Below are positions 12,241 through 22,889 of a stretch of 64,000 nt of DNA, piece after piece. Position numbers and translations under genes: made by a program. How positions within the stretch are numbered: position 1 is the first letter of the stretch; each line of letters opens with the position of its first letter. The notes under the pieces were generated by a model, which saw only the letters and a list, made by a program, of their open reading frames with translations, ran no database searches and was not told where the DNA came from. This DNA is from Chamaea fasciata (Eukaryota > Chordata > Aves > Passeriformes > Sylviidae). Where the stretch lies: positions 17,489,679 through 17,553,678 of the forward strand of contig JARCOQ010000012.1 in the NCBI GenBank assembly GCA_029207755.1. Direction: 5' to 3'.

Positions 12241-14242
12241 TTTCCAGTTGGTTTTTTCAACATTCCCTTACAACAAGTCTTAAATGCATTATAAAAAATG
12301 TTAATAGAACAGAACATACTGCAGCATCTAGTCTGTTGGGATATCTGAAAATTAAGAAGGAAATATTTTTGCTACTTACTAACAAAAGAAAGTTTGCTTT
12401 CTAACTGAGAAGACTGTCCAGTGGTGATTGTAAAATTTAAACACTAAGTGACTTTAAACACATAAGTGACTTCTAACTGTTTTCAATTCTCACACCCAGT
12501 AATTCAGTCAACACTTTTAAATACCATTATCTGCAAGTACTTCCATTGCACATGAAGTCTCCTCTGTTCTGCAAAGGGTGAAGGGGCTACTAAACAATAC
12601 TAAACAAGCCTCTTGGTTGCCCAGGTGAGCTTAGATTGCAGCGTTCCTTGCAAAAAGTGCCATGTTTCCACCAGTTCTCGAGAACAATTCTTCTAATGCT
12701 TCAAGCTTAACTGCTATAATTCCATGGATGCTTGTAAAATGAAAATTTGAACTTCATTAGAAACAGAAATGCAAAAAAAAATAGAGTTCACAAGCACTCA
12801 ATCCCAACAGTATATTCATCAACACTCCTCTCCATCACCTTATCTTCATCTCCATTTCATATTACATTAACAGTGTTTCCATTACAGTATTTCCAGCTGA
12901 AGATCTTTATAACTCATTTGTCCTGGTTTCTGAAAGGAGAACAATGAAGTCCCTGAAGGACTCGATGCAAGAGGAGAACTGCAATCAAAAGATTAAGAGA
13001 CCCAAAATGACCCATCTTATAATACTCTATAATGGTGCTGTTATTTTAATGCATGAGTTGGATCTCTATCTAATACACTGGGACAGTCACCTTTTATGGT
13101 CCTGAGAATGTATATCTTAGATATACATATTTGAAGAAAAATGTAATAGTGGTGCAGCACTTCTGTTGAAGATTTTCATTCCATTCCAAAGTGTGCTCTT
13201 TGCTGAGACACAGTGGGCAAGTATGAATTCAATATTAAACTTTCCCAGTGGATTATATGAGAAAAGAGTCATCCAATGTATTTTTAGTGCCCTATTTTTA
13301 GTGTAATATTTTTAAGTTGTTATAATTAGACCATTCTAGTTCAGAATTAGAGGTGGATTAAACTAAGCTACACAACAAAATATTAACACCACACAGAGGC
13401 ACAGACATGGTGTGGTATTTTCATCCTTGTCTGCTACATTGCTCTCCATATTCCAAACAAAGAATATGCTGTTTTAGAAATACAAAACTTTAGATCTTCA
13501 TGAGCTCAACTTGACAAATATTTATCCACTCTAAGCCAGCTTGTCTCCACTGGCTTCAAGGGAATGACACCTATTAGTGTCACCTGAGTCTGTGGCACTC
13601 CTTTTGTTAGGCGAAATCATCACATCCAGCACAGTGCTTTAACAAGTGGAAGTAGAATTAGAGGTGCAATTTTTCACTATAAAGAATTTTCAAGGTTTGC
13701 ACAATACTCTGTTGACCTGCACTTTCCTCCAAGATCGTATTTCTCTTCTGTCAATAAAATGCATTTTTCAGGAAATACCTTACTTTACTCTGATAACAAA
13801 GCAGTTTTAATAAAAGTTCTTATTACTTTCCATCAATACAAACGATGGTGAGCCCTTTAATTCAATTTGCTAAAAAAAACCCACTGCAATTTAACAATGC
13901 CCATCCGTAATTCTGCAGATAAAATGCATTTAGCTCAGTTTTCCTGTCAATAAATAATGTACTTGTTGGAGGGAATAAAAGCCAAGAGACAGAGAATTTC
14001 ATTTATTACTTCATTCAGTGAGTAAAATGTACTTTATAGTAGATTTAAGTAGAACAGTCATGACCCCAGGTTCCATGAGCTTGTCCACTGCTGCACTCGT
14101 AAGAGCATTTGCCACTTGCACCCTCTGGAAAAGGCTTTTGATATTACAAATAGCCAAGTGAGATTTTAAAAAATTTATTTGATTTTTTGGAGAGGAAGAT
14201 TTTTTGTTAATTTGGGTTGGGTTTTCAGATAAATTCTGACAG
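12241..14242. other. AT-rich unique DNA, no gene seen
   Basis: No gene, RNA or repeat family is recognised between the old LTR and the provirus. Short open frames lack protein character. Confidence 0.55.
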
Positions 14243-14247
14243 GACAG
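14243..14247. repeat. Target-site duplication, left copy (gacag)
   Basis: The five bases immediately before the TG of the 5' LTR are gacag, repeated directly after the CA of the 3' LTR. A 6-bp comparison does not match, so the duplication is 5 bp. Confidence 0.85.
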
Positions 14248-14890
14248 TGTTGAGGGTTGGGTTTGTTCCTTCTTTCTCTGGGGAATTTTTTCCCCACGGG
14301 TTGCCAAGGGGACCGGGTGTTGGATACTTGAGAGTGCTTGGCTGAAACAAAGAGATGGACAAAAGGTGGAAGGGGGAGATAACGCAGGAAAAAGACACAG
14401 CTTGAGGCAGCTGCGTGCTTTTCTGCTTCCGGCGTTCGGGAGACGCGTGTCGGCCGCTCCTCGAGGATCTCAGCCGCCGCTTTTCTGCCTCGCCTTCGAG
14501 CTGCTTCGGCGCTGCTCCTCTTGCTGCAGCGTGACCCTGCACTCCCTGCGCTGCCGGGACATCCTGCCCCTGCCTGCCGGGACACCCTGCCATCCCAGCT
14601 ACCAGCCCGGGACTTTTCCACTGTTCCAGCTTAGTGCTCTGAAGATCCTGCAGGGACACCGAAACCAAACTGCTCTGGGTTTTGTGAAACAAAGCCCTCA
14701 AGGTTCTTGGTACTGTTGTCGTTTGTCATTAATGCTGTAGTTGTTTGGTGGGGGGGGGAGTTTTTTTTGTGTTTGTTTGCTTTGTATTACATACTAGTAA
14801 AGAACTGCTATTCCTATTTCCCAAATCTTTGCCAAAGAGCCTCTGATTGTAATTTTACCTAGCAAATACCTGTCTTCCTAAACCAAGACA
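14248..14890 (+). repeat. 5' LTR of the provirus (643 bp)
   Basis: It starts TGTTGAGGG and ends CAAGACA, the TG...CA form of retroviral LTRs. It includes a GC-rich block (14420-14680), a run of nine G (14750-14758) followed by T-rich sequence, and the 3' tail aaagaactgctattcctat shared in part with the solo LTR at 45853. Compared with the 3' LTR there are ten substitutions and a G-run length change (9 versus 12). At eight of the substitutions this copy has G and the 3' LTR has A. I could not place a TATA box or the R/U5 borders with confidence. Confidence 0.92.
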
Positions 14891-14895
14891 GATTT

Positions 14896-14913
14896 TGGCG
14901 CCCAACGTGTGGC
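14896..14913 (+). other. Primer-binding site, tRNA-Lys(1,2) type
   Basis: TGGCGCCCAACGTGTGGC lies 5 bases after the LTR end and matches the complement of the 3' end of tRNA-Lys(1,2) at 17 of 18 positions (T for G at position 15). That primer is typical of some beta-retroviruses and lentiviruses. The mismatch is not G-to-A. Confidence 0.8.
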
Positions 14914-15050
14914 TTGAAAGCACTGAGAAAAGAAAAGGGAAGAGAAATAGCAGTTCTTAACTAACCTAGTACTTTCTTTTGTGTGCGTTGGATATAAAAA
15001 CCTCATTAGGCTGCATCATGTGGTCTAACTTAGCCTAGTTTGGGTGGCAT

Positions 15051-16799
15051 GTGGTTGTGGCTGTATTCCTTCCATTTGCAGGCCCTTATCTAAACATGGG
15101 CCCTATAACTAAGGCTACTGTGACTGTCATCCAGTTTATTTTATGGCTTAATAAGGTGAAGAACTCATGGATTTTTAATTTCCTCTGGAAGGCAGGCACA
15201 TGGATTCAGGGCTATCGTACACTAACTGTGTGTTTTTGGAGTTACTTTAACAATGGTACCTACTGTGAGGAAATGACACCGGGGGAAGTTTCTTTTTCCC
15301 AACCCTTTACCCATCTCTTTGGGTCTGCCCCACCAGTTTTTGAAGGGTTTAAATCCTCTCTGAATGCTAATGATATCATACAATGGCTAGTGCTGCTAAT
15401 ATGTGTATTCTGTTTAGCATTCAGAGATAAGGGAAGATTGACCTGGATAACCACCCTGATACCTAGCCCACAAAATAAGGATGATACCCCAGAGCCTGAC
15501 TCTGCCCCACAGCCTGCCTCAGAAAGGACCCACCCGGATTGGGTTGAGGTTCTGGTAAAAGAGATAAGCCAAATGCTGAAAGAGTACATTTCCCCAGCTC
15601 ATGAAAAACCCTCCCCCTGCCCCGAGAAGGCAGAGACTGATAGTGCAGCAGTGGAACCCACAGATGTTACAACTGTCCAGGTTCCAGCTGAACCACAAGG
15701 GCAGCCACAGCCAGCAGCAGTCGCCCCTGTGGAAACAAGGAAGTATAAAGTGAAATCGTCAAATCCTGATATTAAGAGTAAGAAAAGAGAGTCCTCACAA
15801 TCCACAGAAGAGCCACAGGTTGAGATCATCACTGAGTCCCTGACATATGAAAGTCTACGTAATCTGCAAAAAGATATTGCACGACGAGAACGTGAGGCTT
15901 ATACAGCCTGGCTACTTCGAGTCTGGGACCTTATGGGTACAAGTGTGCAACTTGATAGTGCTGAAGCAAAGAATTTGAGACCCTTGACCCAGGACTCAAG
16001 TATAAATCAGGTATTTGTAAAAGAGCAAGGGCCCCTTTCCCTTTAGGAACGACTTCTAATGAGTGTGAGAGAGAGATTTGTCCACAGAGACAGAATGCAA
16101 GAGCACAACAATAAAATGCGATGGAAGACCCTTGAGGAAAGAATCCAACAGTTGAGAGAAGTGGCAGTATTGGAAGTACTTTTTGGGAAGACCGGACAGC
16201 ATGATAATGACCCCGACAAGGTTAAATGCACAGGGCACATGTTGTAGAATCTGGCAACTCATGGACCATCCCAATACGCCACATTCATCGCAACAATTAA
16301 TGCCGAAGATAACCGAGAGACAGTGGGTTCTGTTGCCAACAAGCTCAGAAATTATAAAAGTATAATCAGTAGCCCAATGCAGGCTCATGTCTCTGCGGTG
16401 GTGAAAGAACTCAAAGAGGAGATAAAGGAGGTGAGAGAGGAGATGAGAAGGAACAGTTCCCATGTAGCACCGGTGCGAGTCACAGGCCCCAAAATCAGAG
16501 CCCAACATCCCCCAGCAAGAGAGAAAGAGTACACCCCTCGAGCTGACCTGTGGTTTTATCTGCGGGACCATGGGGAGGACATGAGAGCGTGGCATGAGAA
16601 ACCTACTTCTGTCCTGGCAGCACGAGTACGTGAGCTCAAGGAGAGAAACGCTAACAGAGGGAGTTCCACTAGAATGAAAGTAGCCTCAGCCTCCCATGAG
16701 CAAGCTGCCAGGTATTACGGAGGTGAGAATGCTGTGTTAGATTCCCTCGAAGGAACCTCTACCATGTATGTCCAAGAAGAGAATAATACCCAGTGCTAG
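15051..16799 (+). pseudogene. gag: Proviral gag, broken by two premature TAG codons
   Basis: Single-frame Gag region following a 137-bp leader. The frame opens after a TAG at 15036; 15051 is a GTG and the first in-frame ATG is at 15096, so the true start is unresolved. Stops at 16044 and 16245 (both TAG) break it; 16797 TAG is probably the authentic gag end. The first 130 residues hold hydrophobic stretches (about 2-12, 24-34 and 108-124) and an N-G-T sequon at residue 68. A proline- and charge-rich linker follows (about 140-260), then a helical, coiled-coil-like part, then a block containing LWFYLRDHGE at about 16548-16577 that resembles the C-terminal part of ERV-L Gag. No CCHC zinc knuckle is present, as in ERV-L and foamy-type Gag. 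No function can be expected of this copy. Confidence 0.85.
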
Positions 16800-16817
16800 A
16801 GGGGCCCTGCCTCTAGC
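16795..16817 (+). promoter_or_regulatory. Hairpin enclosing the gag stop codon
   Basis: GCTAGAGG (16795-16802) and CCTCTAGC (16810-16817) are perfect inverted repeats around a 7-base loop. The UAG of 16797-16799 lies within the first arm. Gag and pro-pol are in the same frame on both sides, the arrangement used by gamma-type viruses that make Gag-Pol by stop-codon readthrough. A role in readthrough is inference; chance is possible for an 8-bp stem. Confidence 0.5.
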
Positions 16818-19800
16818 CAAGAAGAAGCACGAAAAAATCAAGTTTTTTGGACTGTGTAGATTCGATGGCCTGGCACATCAGAGCCACAAAAATATGAAGC
16901 TTTAGTAGATACTGAGTCGCAGTGTACTCTAATGCCATCAGGACATGTGGGGGCAGAACCGATTTCCATTGCCGGGGTGACGGGGGGATCACAAGAACTG
17001 ACTCTAGTTGAAGCCAAAGTGAGCCTGACCGGGAAGGAGTGGCAGAAACTTCCGATTGTGACCGGCCCAGAGGCTCCATGTATTCTGGGCATAGACTTCC
17101 TCAGGAATGGATATTATAAAGACCCTAAAGGACTCAGATGGGCTTTTGAAATAGCTGCTGTAGAAACAAAGAACATTAAGCAGTTGAACACCTTGCCGGG
17201 ACTATCAAAGAACCCATCTGCAGTGGGACTCCTGAAGGTAGAAAAACAACAAGTACCTGTTGCCACCTCGACAGTGCACCGTCGGCAATATCAGACAAAT
17301 CAAGACGCCGTAATCCCCATCCACAAGATGATCCGTGAGCTGGAGAGCCAAGGGGTAGTCAGCAAAACCCACTCACCCTTCAACAGCCCCATCTGGCCTG
17401 TGCGCAAGTCTGATGGACAATAGAGACTGACTGTGGACTATCGTGCATTGAATGAAGTGACTCCACCGCTGAGCGCTGCTGTGCCGGACATGCTGGAACT
17501 TCAGTACGAGCTGGAGTCCAAGGCAGCGAAGTGGTATGCCACTATTGACATTGCCAATGCATTTTTCTCCATTCCTCTGGCTGCAGAATGCAGGCCTCAG
17601 TTTGCTTTCACCTGGAGGGGCGTGCAGTACACCTGGAACCGGCTGCCCCAGGGGTGGAAACACAGCCCCACCATCTGCCATGGGCTGATCCAGGCTGCAC
17701 TGGAGAAGAGTGAGGCTCCAGAACATCTACAGTACATTAATAACATCATTGTGTGGAGAAAGACTGCAGCTGAAGTGTTCGAAAAAAGAGAGAAGATCAT
17801 CCAGATTTTGCTGAAAGCCGAGTTTGCCATCAAGAAGAGCAAAGTCAAGGGACCTGCCAGAGAAATCCAGTTCCTGGGAGTAAAGTGGCAAGATAGACGG
17901 CGGCAGATCCCCACTGAAGTCATTGATAAGATCACAGCAATGTCTCCACCAACCAGCAAAAAAGAAACACAAGCTTTCCTAAGAGCCATAGGTTTTTGGA
18001 GAATGCACATTCCTGAGTACAGTCAGATCGTGAGCCCTCTCTACCTGGTTACCCGCAAGAAAAACAATTTCCACTGGAGCCCTGAACAACAACAAGCCTT
18101 TGCCCAGATCAAGCAAAAGATTGCTCATGCAGTAGCCCTTGGCCCAGTCAGGACGAGACCAGATGTGAAAAATGTGCTTTATTCTGCAGCCAGGAACAAC
18201 GGTTTGTCCTAGAGCCTTTGGCAGAAGGTGCCAAGGGAGACCCGAAGCCGACCACTGAAATTCTAGAGTCGAAGTTACAGAAAATCTGAAGCCAACTACA
18301 CTCCCACAGAGAAAAAGATCTTGGCCGCCTATGAAGGAGTTCAAGCCGCCTCAGAAGTAATTGGCACAGAAGCACAACTCCTCTTGGCACCCCGACTACC
18401 AGTGCTGGGGTAGATGTTTAAAAAAAAGGCTCCCTCCACGCACCATGCCACCGATGCCACATAAAGCAAATAGACTGCCCTCATCACACAGCGTGCCCGT
18501 ATTGGAAACCCAAATCGCCCTGGGATTTTGGAGATAATTACAAACTGGCCGAAAAGAGAAAACTTCGGTTTCACAGACGAAGAAGAGCAAGAACCAGTGA
18601 CACGGGCTGAAGAAGCTCCTCCATACAACCAACTGCCAGCAGAAGAAACACACTACGCTCTCTTCACTGACGGTTCCTGTCGCATCGTGAGAATGAACCG
18701 TAAGTAGAAAACAGCCGTATGGAGCCCCACACGACAAGTTGCAGAAGCCACTAAAAGAGAAGGGAGATCAAGTCAGCTTGCTGAACTCAAAGCTGTTCAA
18801 TTAGCCCTTAACATTGCTGAAAGAAAGAAGTGGCCAAAGCTCTACCTCTACACTAATTCGTAGATAGTAGCCAATGCTCTGTGAGGCTGGCTAGAAAGGT
18901 GGAAAAAGGCCAACTGGCAGCGTAGAAGAAAACCAATCTGGGCTGCTGATGAATGGAAAAACGTTGCCACTCGTGTAGAGAAGCTGCCTGTAAAAGTCCG
19001 CCATGTAAATGCCCATGTTCCCAAGAGTCGGGCTAATGAAGAACACCAAAACAACAAGCAAGTAGATCAGGCTGCCAAAATAGAAGTGTCAAAGATAGAT
19101 TTAGATTGGCAACACAAGAGAGAGTTGTTCCTAGCCCGATGGGCCCATGATGCCTCGGGTCATCAAGGCAGAGATGCCACCTATAAGTAGGCCCGAGACC
19201 GAGGGGTAGATTTAACCATGGACAGTATTTCTCAGGTTATCCATGACTGTGAGACATGTGCTGCAATCAAGCAAGCCAAGCGGGTGAAGCCCTTATGGTA
19301 TGGTGGGCGGTGGTCCAAATATAAATATGAAGAAGCCTGGCAGATTGACTACATCACCCTTCCCCAAACCCGCCAGGGCAAGCGTTATGTGCTAACCATA
19401 GTGGAAACCACCACTAAATGGTTGGAAACCTACCCTGTGCCTCATGCTACTGCCCGGAACACCATCCTGGGCCTGAAAAAACAAGTCCTGTGGAGACATG
19501 GCACCCCTGAGAAAATCAAGTCAGACAATAAAACTCATTTCAAGAATAGTCTTATAAGCACCTAGGCTAGAGAACATGGCATTGAGTGGGTGTACCATAT
19601 TCCTTATCATGCACCAGCGGCCGGGAAAGTTGAACGATGCAATGGCCTGCTTAAAACTACCTTGAAAGCACTGAGTGGGAGAACCTTTAAGAATTGAGAT
19701 ACTAATTTAGCAAAGGCCACCTGGTTGGTGAACACTCGAGGTTCCACCAACCGAGCAAGTCCTGCCCAATCTGAGCCCTTGCAGAAGACAGACGGAGATA

Positions 19801-19982
19801 AAATTCCAGTGGTACACATGAAAGGTATGCTGAGAAAAACTGTTTGAATTAATCCTGCCTCCAGCAAAGACAATCCCATCCGTGGGGTTGTCTTCGCTCA
19901 GAGACCAGGTTGCACCTGGTGGGTGATGCAAAAAGATGGAGAGACCCGATGCATACCTCAAGAAGACCTTGTTTTGAGGTGA
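16800..19982 (+). pseudogene. pol: Proviral pro-pol, 14 premature stops, no frameshift
   Basis: The frame continues directly from gag. Protease: the active-site triplet at 16908-16916 reads D-T-E where the family has D-T-G, and ILGIDFL is at 17082-17102. RT: LPQGWKHSPTI is intact in style, but the catalytic box at 17733-17744 reads Y-I-N-N instead of the family Y-x-D-D. RNase H: TDGS at 18666 is kept, while the Asp expected near 18855 reads Asn. Integrase: H-x4-H near 19149-19164 and CETC at about 19251, then catalytic Asp in WQIDY, Asp in SDN and Glu in GKVE. Premature stops: TAG 16857, 17421, 18210, 18264, 18411, 18471, 18705, 18861, 19188, 19563; TGA 18882, 19695, 19845; TAA 18462. The natural stop is TGA at 19980. 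Neither dUTPase nor env is seen. Confidence 0.92.
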
Positions 19983-20069
19983 ACTACCCATAACAATGTG
20001 GCTGCATCCATATTTGCATATATATATATGTATTTTTACTAGTTAAAACTCAATGTAATATGTTTGTAT

Positions 20070-20093
20070 GGGAAAAAAATTCGGGGTGGATAA
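20070..20093 (+). other. Polypurine-tract region before the 3' LTR
   Basis: A purine run (gggaaaaaaa, 20070-20079) followed by ggggtgga (20083-20090) lies directly upstream of the TG of the 3' LTR, the position where plus-strand priming occurs. Which of the two purine blocks is the primer is not determinable. Confidence 0.6.
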
Positions 20094-20739
20094 TGTTGAG
20101 AGTTGAGTTTGTTCCTTCTTTCTCTGGGGAATTTTTTCCCCACGAGTTGCCAAGGGGACTGGGTGTTGGATACTTGAGAGTGCTTGGCTGAAACAAAAAG
20201 ATGGACAAAAGGTAGAAGGGGGAGATAACGCAGGAAAAAGACACAGCTTGAGGCAGCTGCGTGCTTTTCTGCTTCCGGCGTTCGGGAGACGCGTGTCGGC
20301 CGCTCCTCGAAGATCTCAGCCGCCGCTTTTCTGCCTCGCCTTCGAGCTGCTTCGGCACTGCTCCTCTTGCTGCAGCGTGACCCTGCACTCCCTGCGCTGC
20401 CGGGACATTCTGCCCCTGCCTGCCGGGACACCCTGCCATCCCAGCTACCAGCCCGGGACTTTTCCACTGTTCCAGCTTAGTGCTCTGAAGATCCTGCAGG
20501 GACACCGAAACCAAACTGCTCTGGGTTTTGTGAAACAAAGCCCTCAAAGTTCTTGGTACTGTTGTCGTTTGTCATTAATGCTGTAGTTGTTTGGTGGGGG
20601 GGGGGGGAGTTTTTTTTGTGTTTGTTTGCTTTGTATTACATACTAGTAAAGAACTGCTATTCCTATTTCCCAAATCTTTGCCAAAGAGCCTCTGATTGTA
20701 ATTTTACCTAGCAAATACCTGTCTTCCTAAACCAAGACA
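20094..20739 (+). repeat. 3' LTR of the provirus (646 bp)
   Basis: Same sequence as the 5' LTR apart from a G-run of 12 instead of 9 and ten substitutions at 20101, 20106, 20145, 20160, 20198, 20214, 20311, 20357, 20409 and 20548. All but 20160 and 20409 (both T for C) are A where the 5' LTR has G. In six of the eight the base after the changed G is G. Confidence 0.92.
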
Positions 20740-20744
20740 GACAG
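20740..20744. repeat. Target-site duplication, right copy (gacag)
   Basis: Identical to 14243-14247 and adjacent to the terminal CA of the 3' LTR, so both ends of the insertion are intact. Confidence 0.85.
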
Positions 20745-22889
20745 GTACTCTGTTTTACTTCTAAAAGTAGTAATAAAGGCAAACCTAAAGCATGTATACT
20801 TTACCATAGGATTAAACAGCCTTCAAAAAGAATAAAAATGTTAAATGATAAAATTAGCATATTGGCTTCCAGCCTCTTTTTCCCTTTTCCAGTCCTGTAG
20901 GAATTTGGTCAGAGCTCAGATGTTACCATCCTAACCAACTGATAATCAAAAAAGTCCTGTTACCCATAACAAAGTGCAAAACCATTCATCAGCATCCAAG
21001 AGTAAATAACCAGATATAAGAGACAATGACAGGATGTTAAAATTCTAAGGGTTTAAAAAGATTAGTTTGTGTTTGTATAAATTACACTAAAATGTATATC
21101 ATTGTGAGGCAGAGTAAAGATATGTCAAGGAAAAATATTTAAGATACTAGTCTTATCTCAAGAAATACTACTTTTCTGGAGATTTGACATCCAAAACAAA
21201 ACATGCTTGAATAATGAGGTAGTTTCCACTCGCTTGACAATACAAATAAGATGCTTTGCATGATAAAGACTGTGTACATGAATGTCATTTTTGTGCCATT
21301 CCACTAACCTGACTGCCCTGATACACAATATCAAAATTTAGTAAATTCAGACTTTTGAGAAGAAAGCAAAAGCATTTTAAATACTTTACAGGCATGTAGC
21401 TACCACACACACACCCCCCGAATTAGGTATATACAAGGTTTATTTGTAATTAACCATCCTTTTACACTGAACAGCAAAACTTCCTGATCTACAGGTGACG
21501 GCATACACTCCTAATTTTCCTTCAGTCTGGCAAGGGCTGCTCTGGCCTGTTGGAACACTGCAGACCACTCTTTTCTTTCCTAGTAGAAATGTCAGAGCTG
21601 TCAGACTGCTGAAACATGGTCACAGAAAGAAAGAAACAAATCGCTGACCTCAGCACCATTTTGAGGTCCTGAACCAAGGCTTTTCCAACATGAATCTAAC
21701 TAACTACAACATTTGTTGACTGACCCACCATGCTGGTCCAAGCATTACTGTTAGCTAAGAAATTAAAGTTGACAGAGTTTATTCTGGGAACTGATTAATT
21801 AAATGCCTTTCCTGGCAGATCCATTAATATCAACACAGCATGGCATCTATATTGACACAGTGAGAGAAATTGCTTTCAACAATAGAGCTCTGTTGACAAA
21901 ATAGTGTAACAGTTACACCACTAGTAACAGTGCATGGGTCTATCTCCTCTATCAGTCATATTTCTGTTGCCAGAGCCCTTTAGCAACAAGACAAAAGGGA
22001 CAGGAAAAATACAAAATATACACATGTGAATTGCACATTTAATGTATCGTTTTGAAATAAATAATGGGAACAGAAAACAAATCATGACCACTGATAGTCT
22101 CTGCACAGGACAAGCTGAAGTGAGGAATAGGTTGAAGGGAAAATAAAATACCAAAGAAATCTCTGATGAAGCACTTGGATTATTATTGTTAATTTTAAAA
22201 GGAGCAAAAGATGAAAATATGTAAAGAAATTAATTCTTATGCTCAAGAGAAGTTGCCACTACAGTATTTTTTGTATCATCAGCCATTGTGTTATTGATTT
22301 TATTGCTCACAGCCTAGAACAGCAGCTGAAGAACTGTCTTTAAAATATGAGTAATAAAGGTACTCTCTTTCAACCACACAGGTATAACTCTGTAACATAC
22401 TGAAACAAATATCCTCATTTTCACTGGGCACAGCTCTCCTGATTTGGATCATTTGTAGGCCTGACTTCTTCCTACCACACAATGAGTGAAACACCTATCC
22501 TTACAAACTCCTGAAGGTAATGAGACCCAAGTAGGTCAGCAGAAATAAGGGTCAAATAGAAGACCTCTGCACTAAAAGGCATAAAGTACTCCATCCTGAG
22601 GGAAAAGATGTTTTCATCAATCTCTTATTAGGCTCAGAAACACACAGGCAATCCAGTCACATCTAGAAGTGAACGAACCACAGATTATATCAAATGTTTA
22701 TTCAGAAGAATGATCACACTGGAAACTTAAATCTTGCTTTACAGTACAACCTGTCTCCTGAAGTTCTTCCTCTCCCACCTTCATTATTAAAGGGTAAAAA
22801 GTATATATATATACAGGAAAAACACAGAGAAAAAAACTTTATCTGCAGCCTTAGCAATGATATTGCACAGCAGATCCCAGAGGGTCTGC
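20745..22889. other. AT-rich unique DNA, no gene seen
   Basis: No coding or repeat signal is recognised apart from a short CA/C run (21405-21419) and a TA run (22803-22812). Confidence 0.55.

Larger units (their letters stand above)
14243..20744 (+). mobile_element. Complete ERV-L-class provirus, G-to-A hypermutated
   Basis: A full LTR-PBS-gag-pro-pol-PPT-LTR element of about 6.5 kb, flanked by the 5-bp direct repeat gacag, which fits ERV-L-class integration (4 bp is usual for gamma-type and 6 bp for beta-type ERVs). Domain order in the single frame is Gag, protease, RT, RNase H, integrase with zinc-binding and catalytic parts. There is no env: only 111 bp separate the pol stop (19980-19982) from the 3' LTR. 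The frame has no indel but 16 premature stops, and catalytic residues are altered. Both LTRs are about 98% identical. It cannot encode functional replication proteins. Class is assigned from target-site length, Gag and Pol motif style and absence of env; beta-like features are confined to the primer site. Confidence 0.93.

Noticed and set aside
14511..14511. CpG decay as explanation for all LTR G-to-A differences
   Set aside because: Only this site of the eight G-to-A differences is in a CpG; the others are mostly in GG.
14175..14701. Minus-strand frames of 148-158 codons in both LTRs
   Set aside because: Identical in both LTRs because the LTRs are identical; GC-rich composition explains the lack of stops and no domain is present.
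19983..20093. Possible env gene between pol and the 3' LTR
   Set aside because: Only 111 bp separates the pol stop from the LTR; there is no room for env and no remnant is seen.
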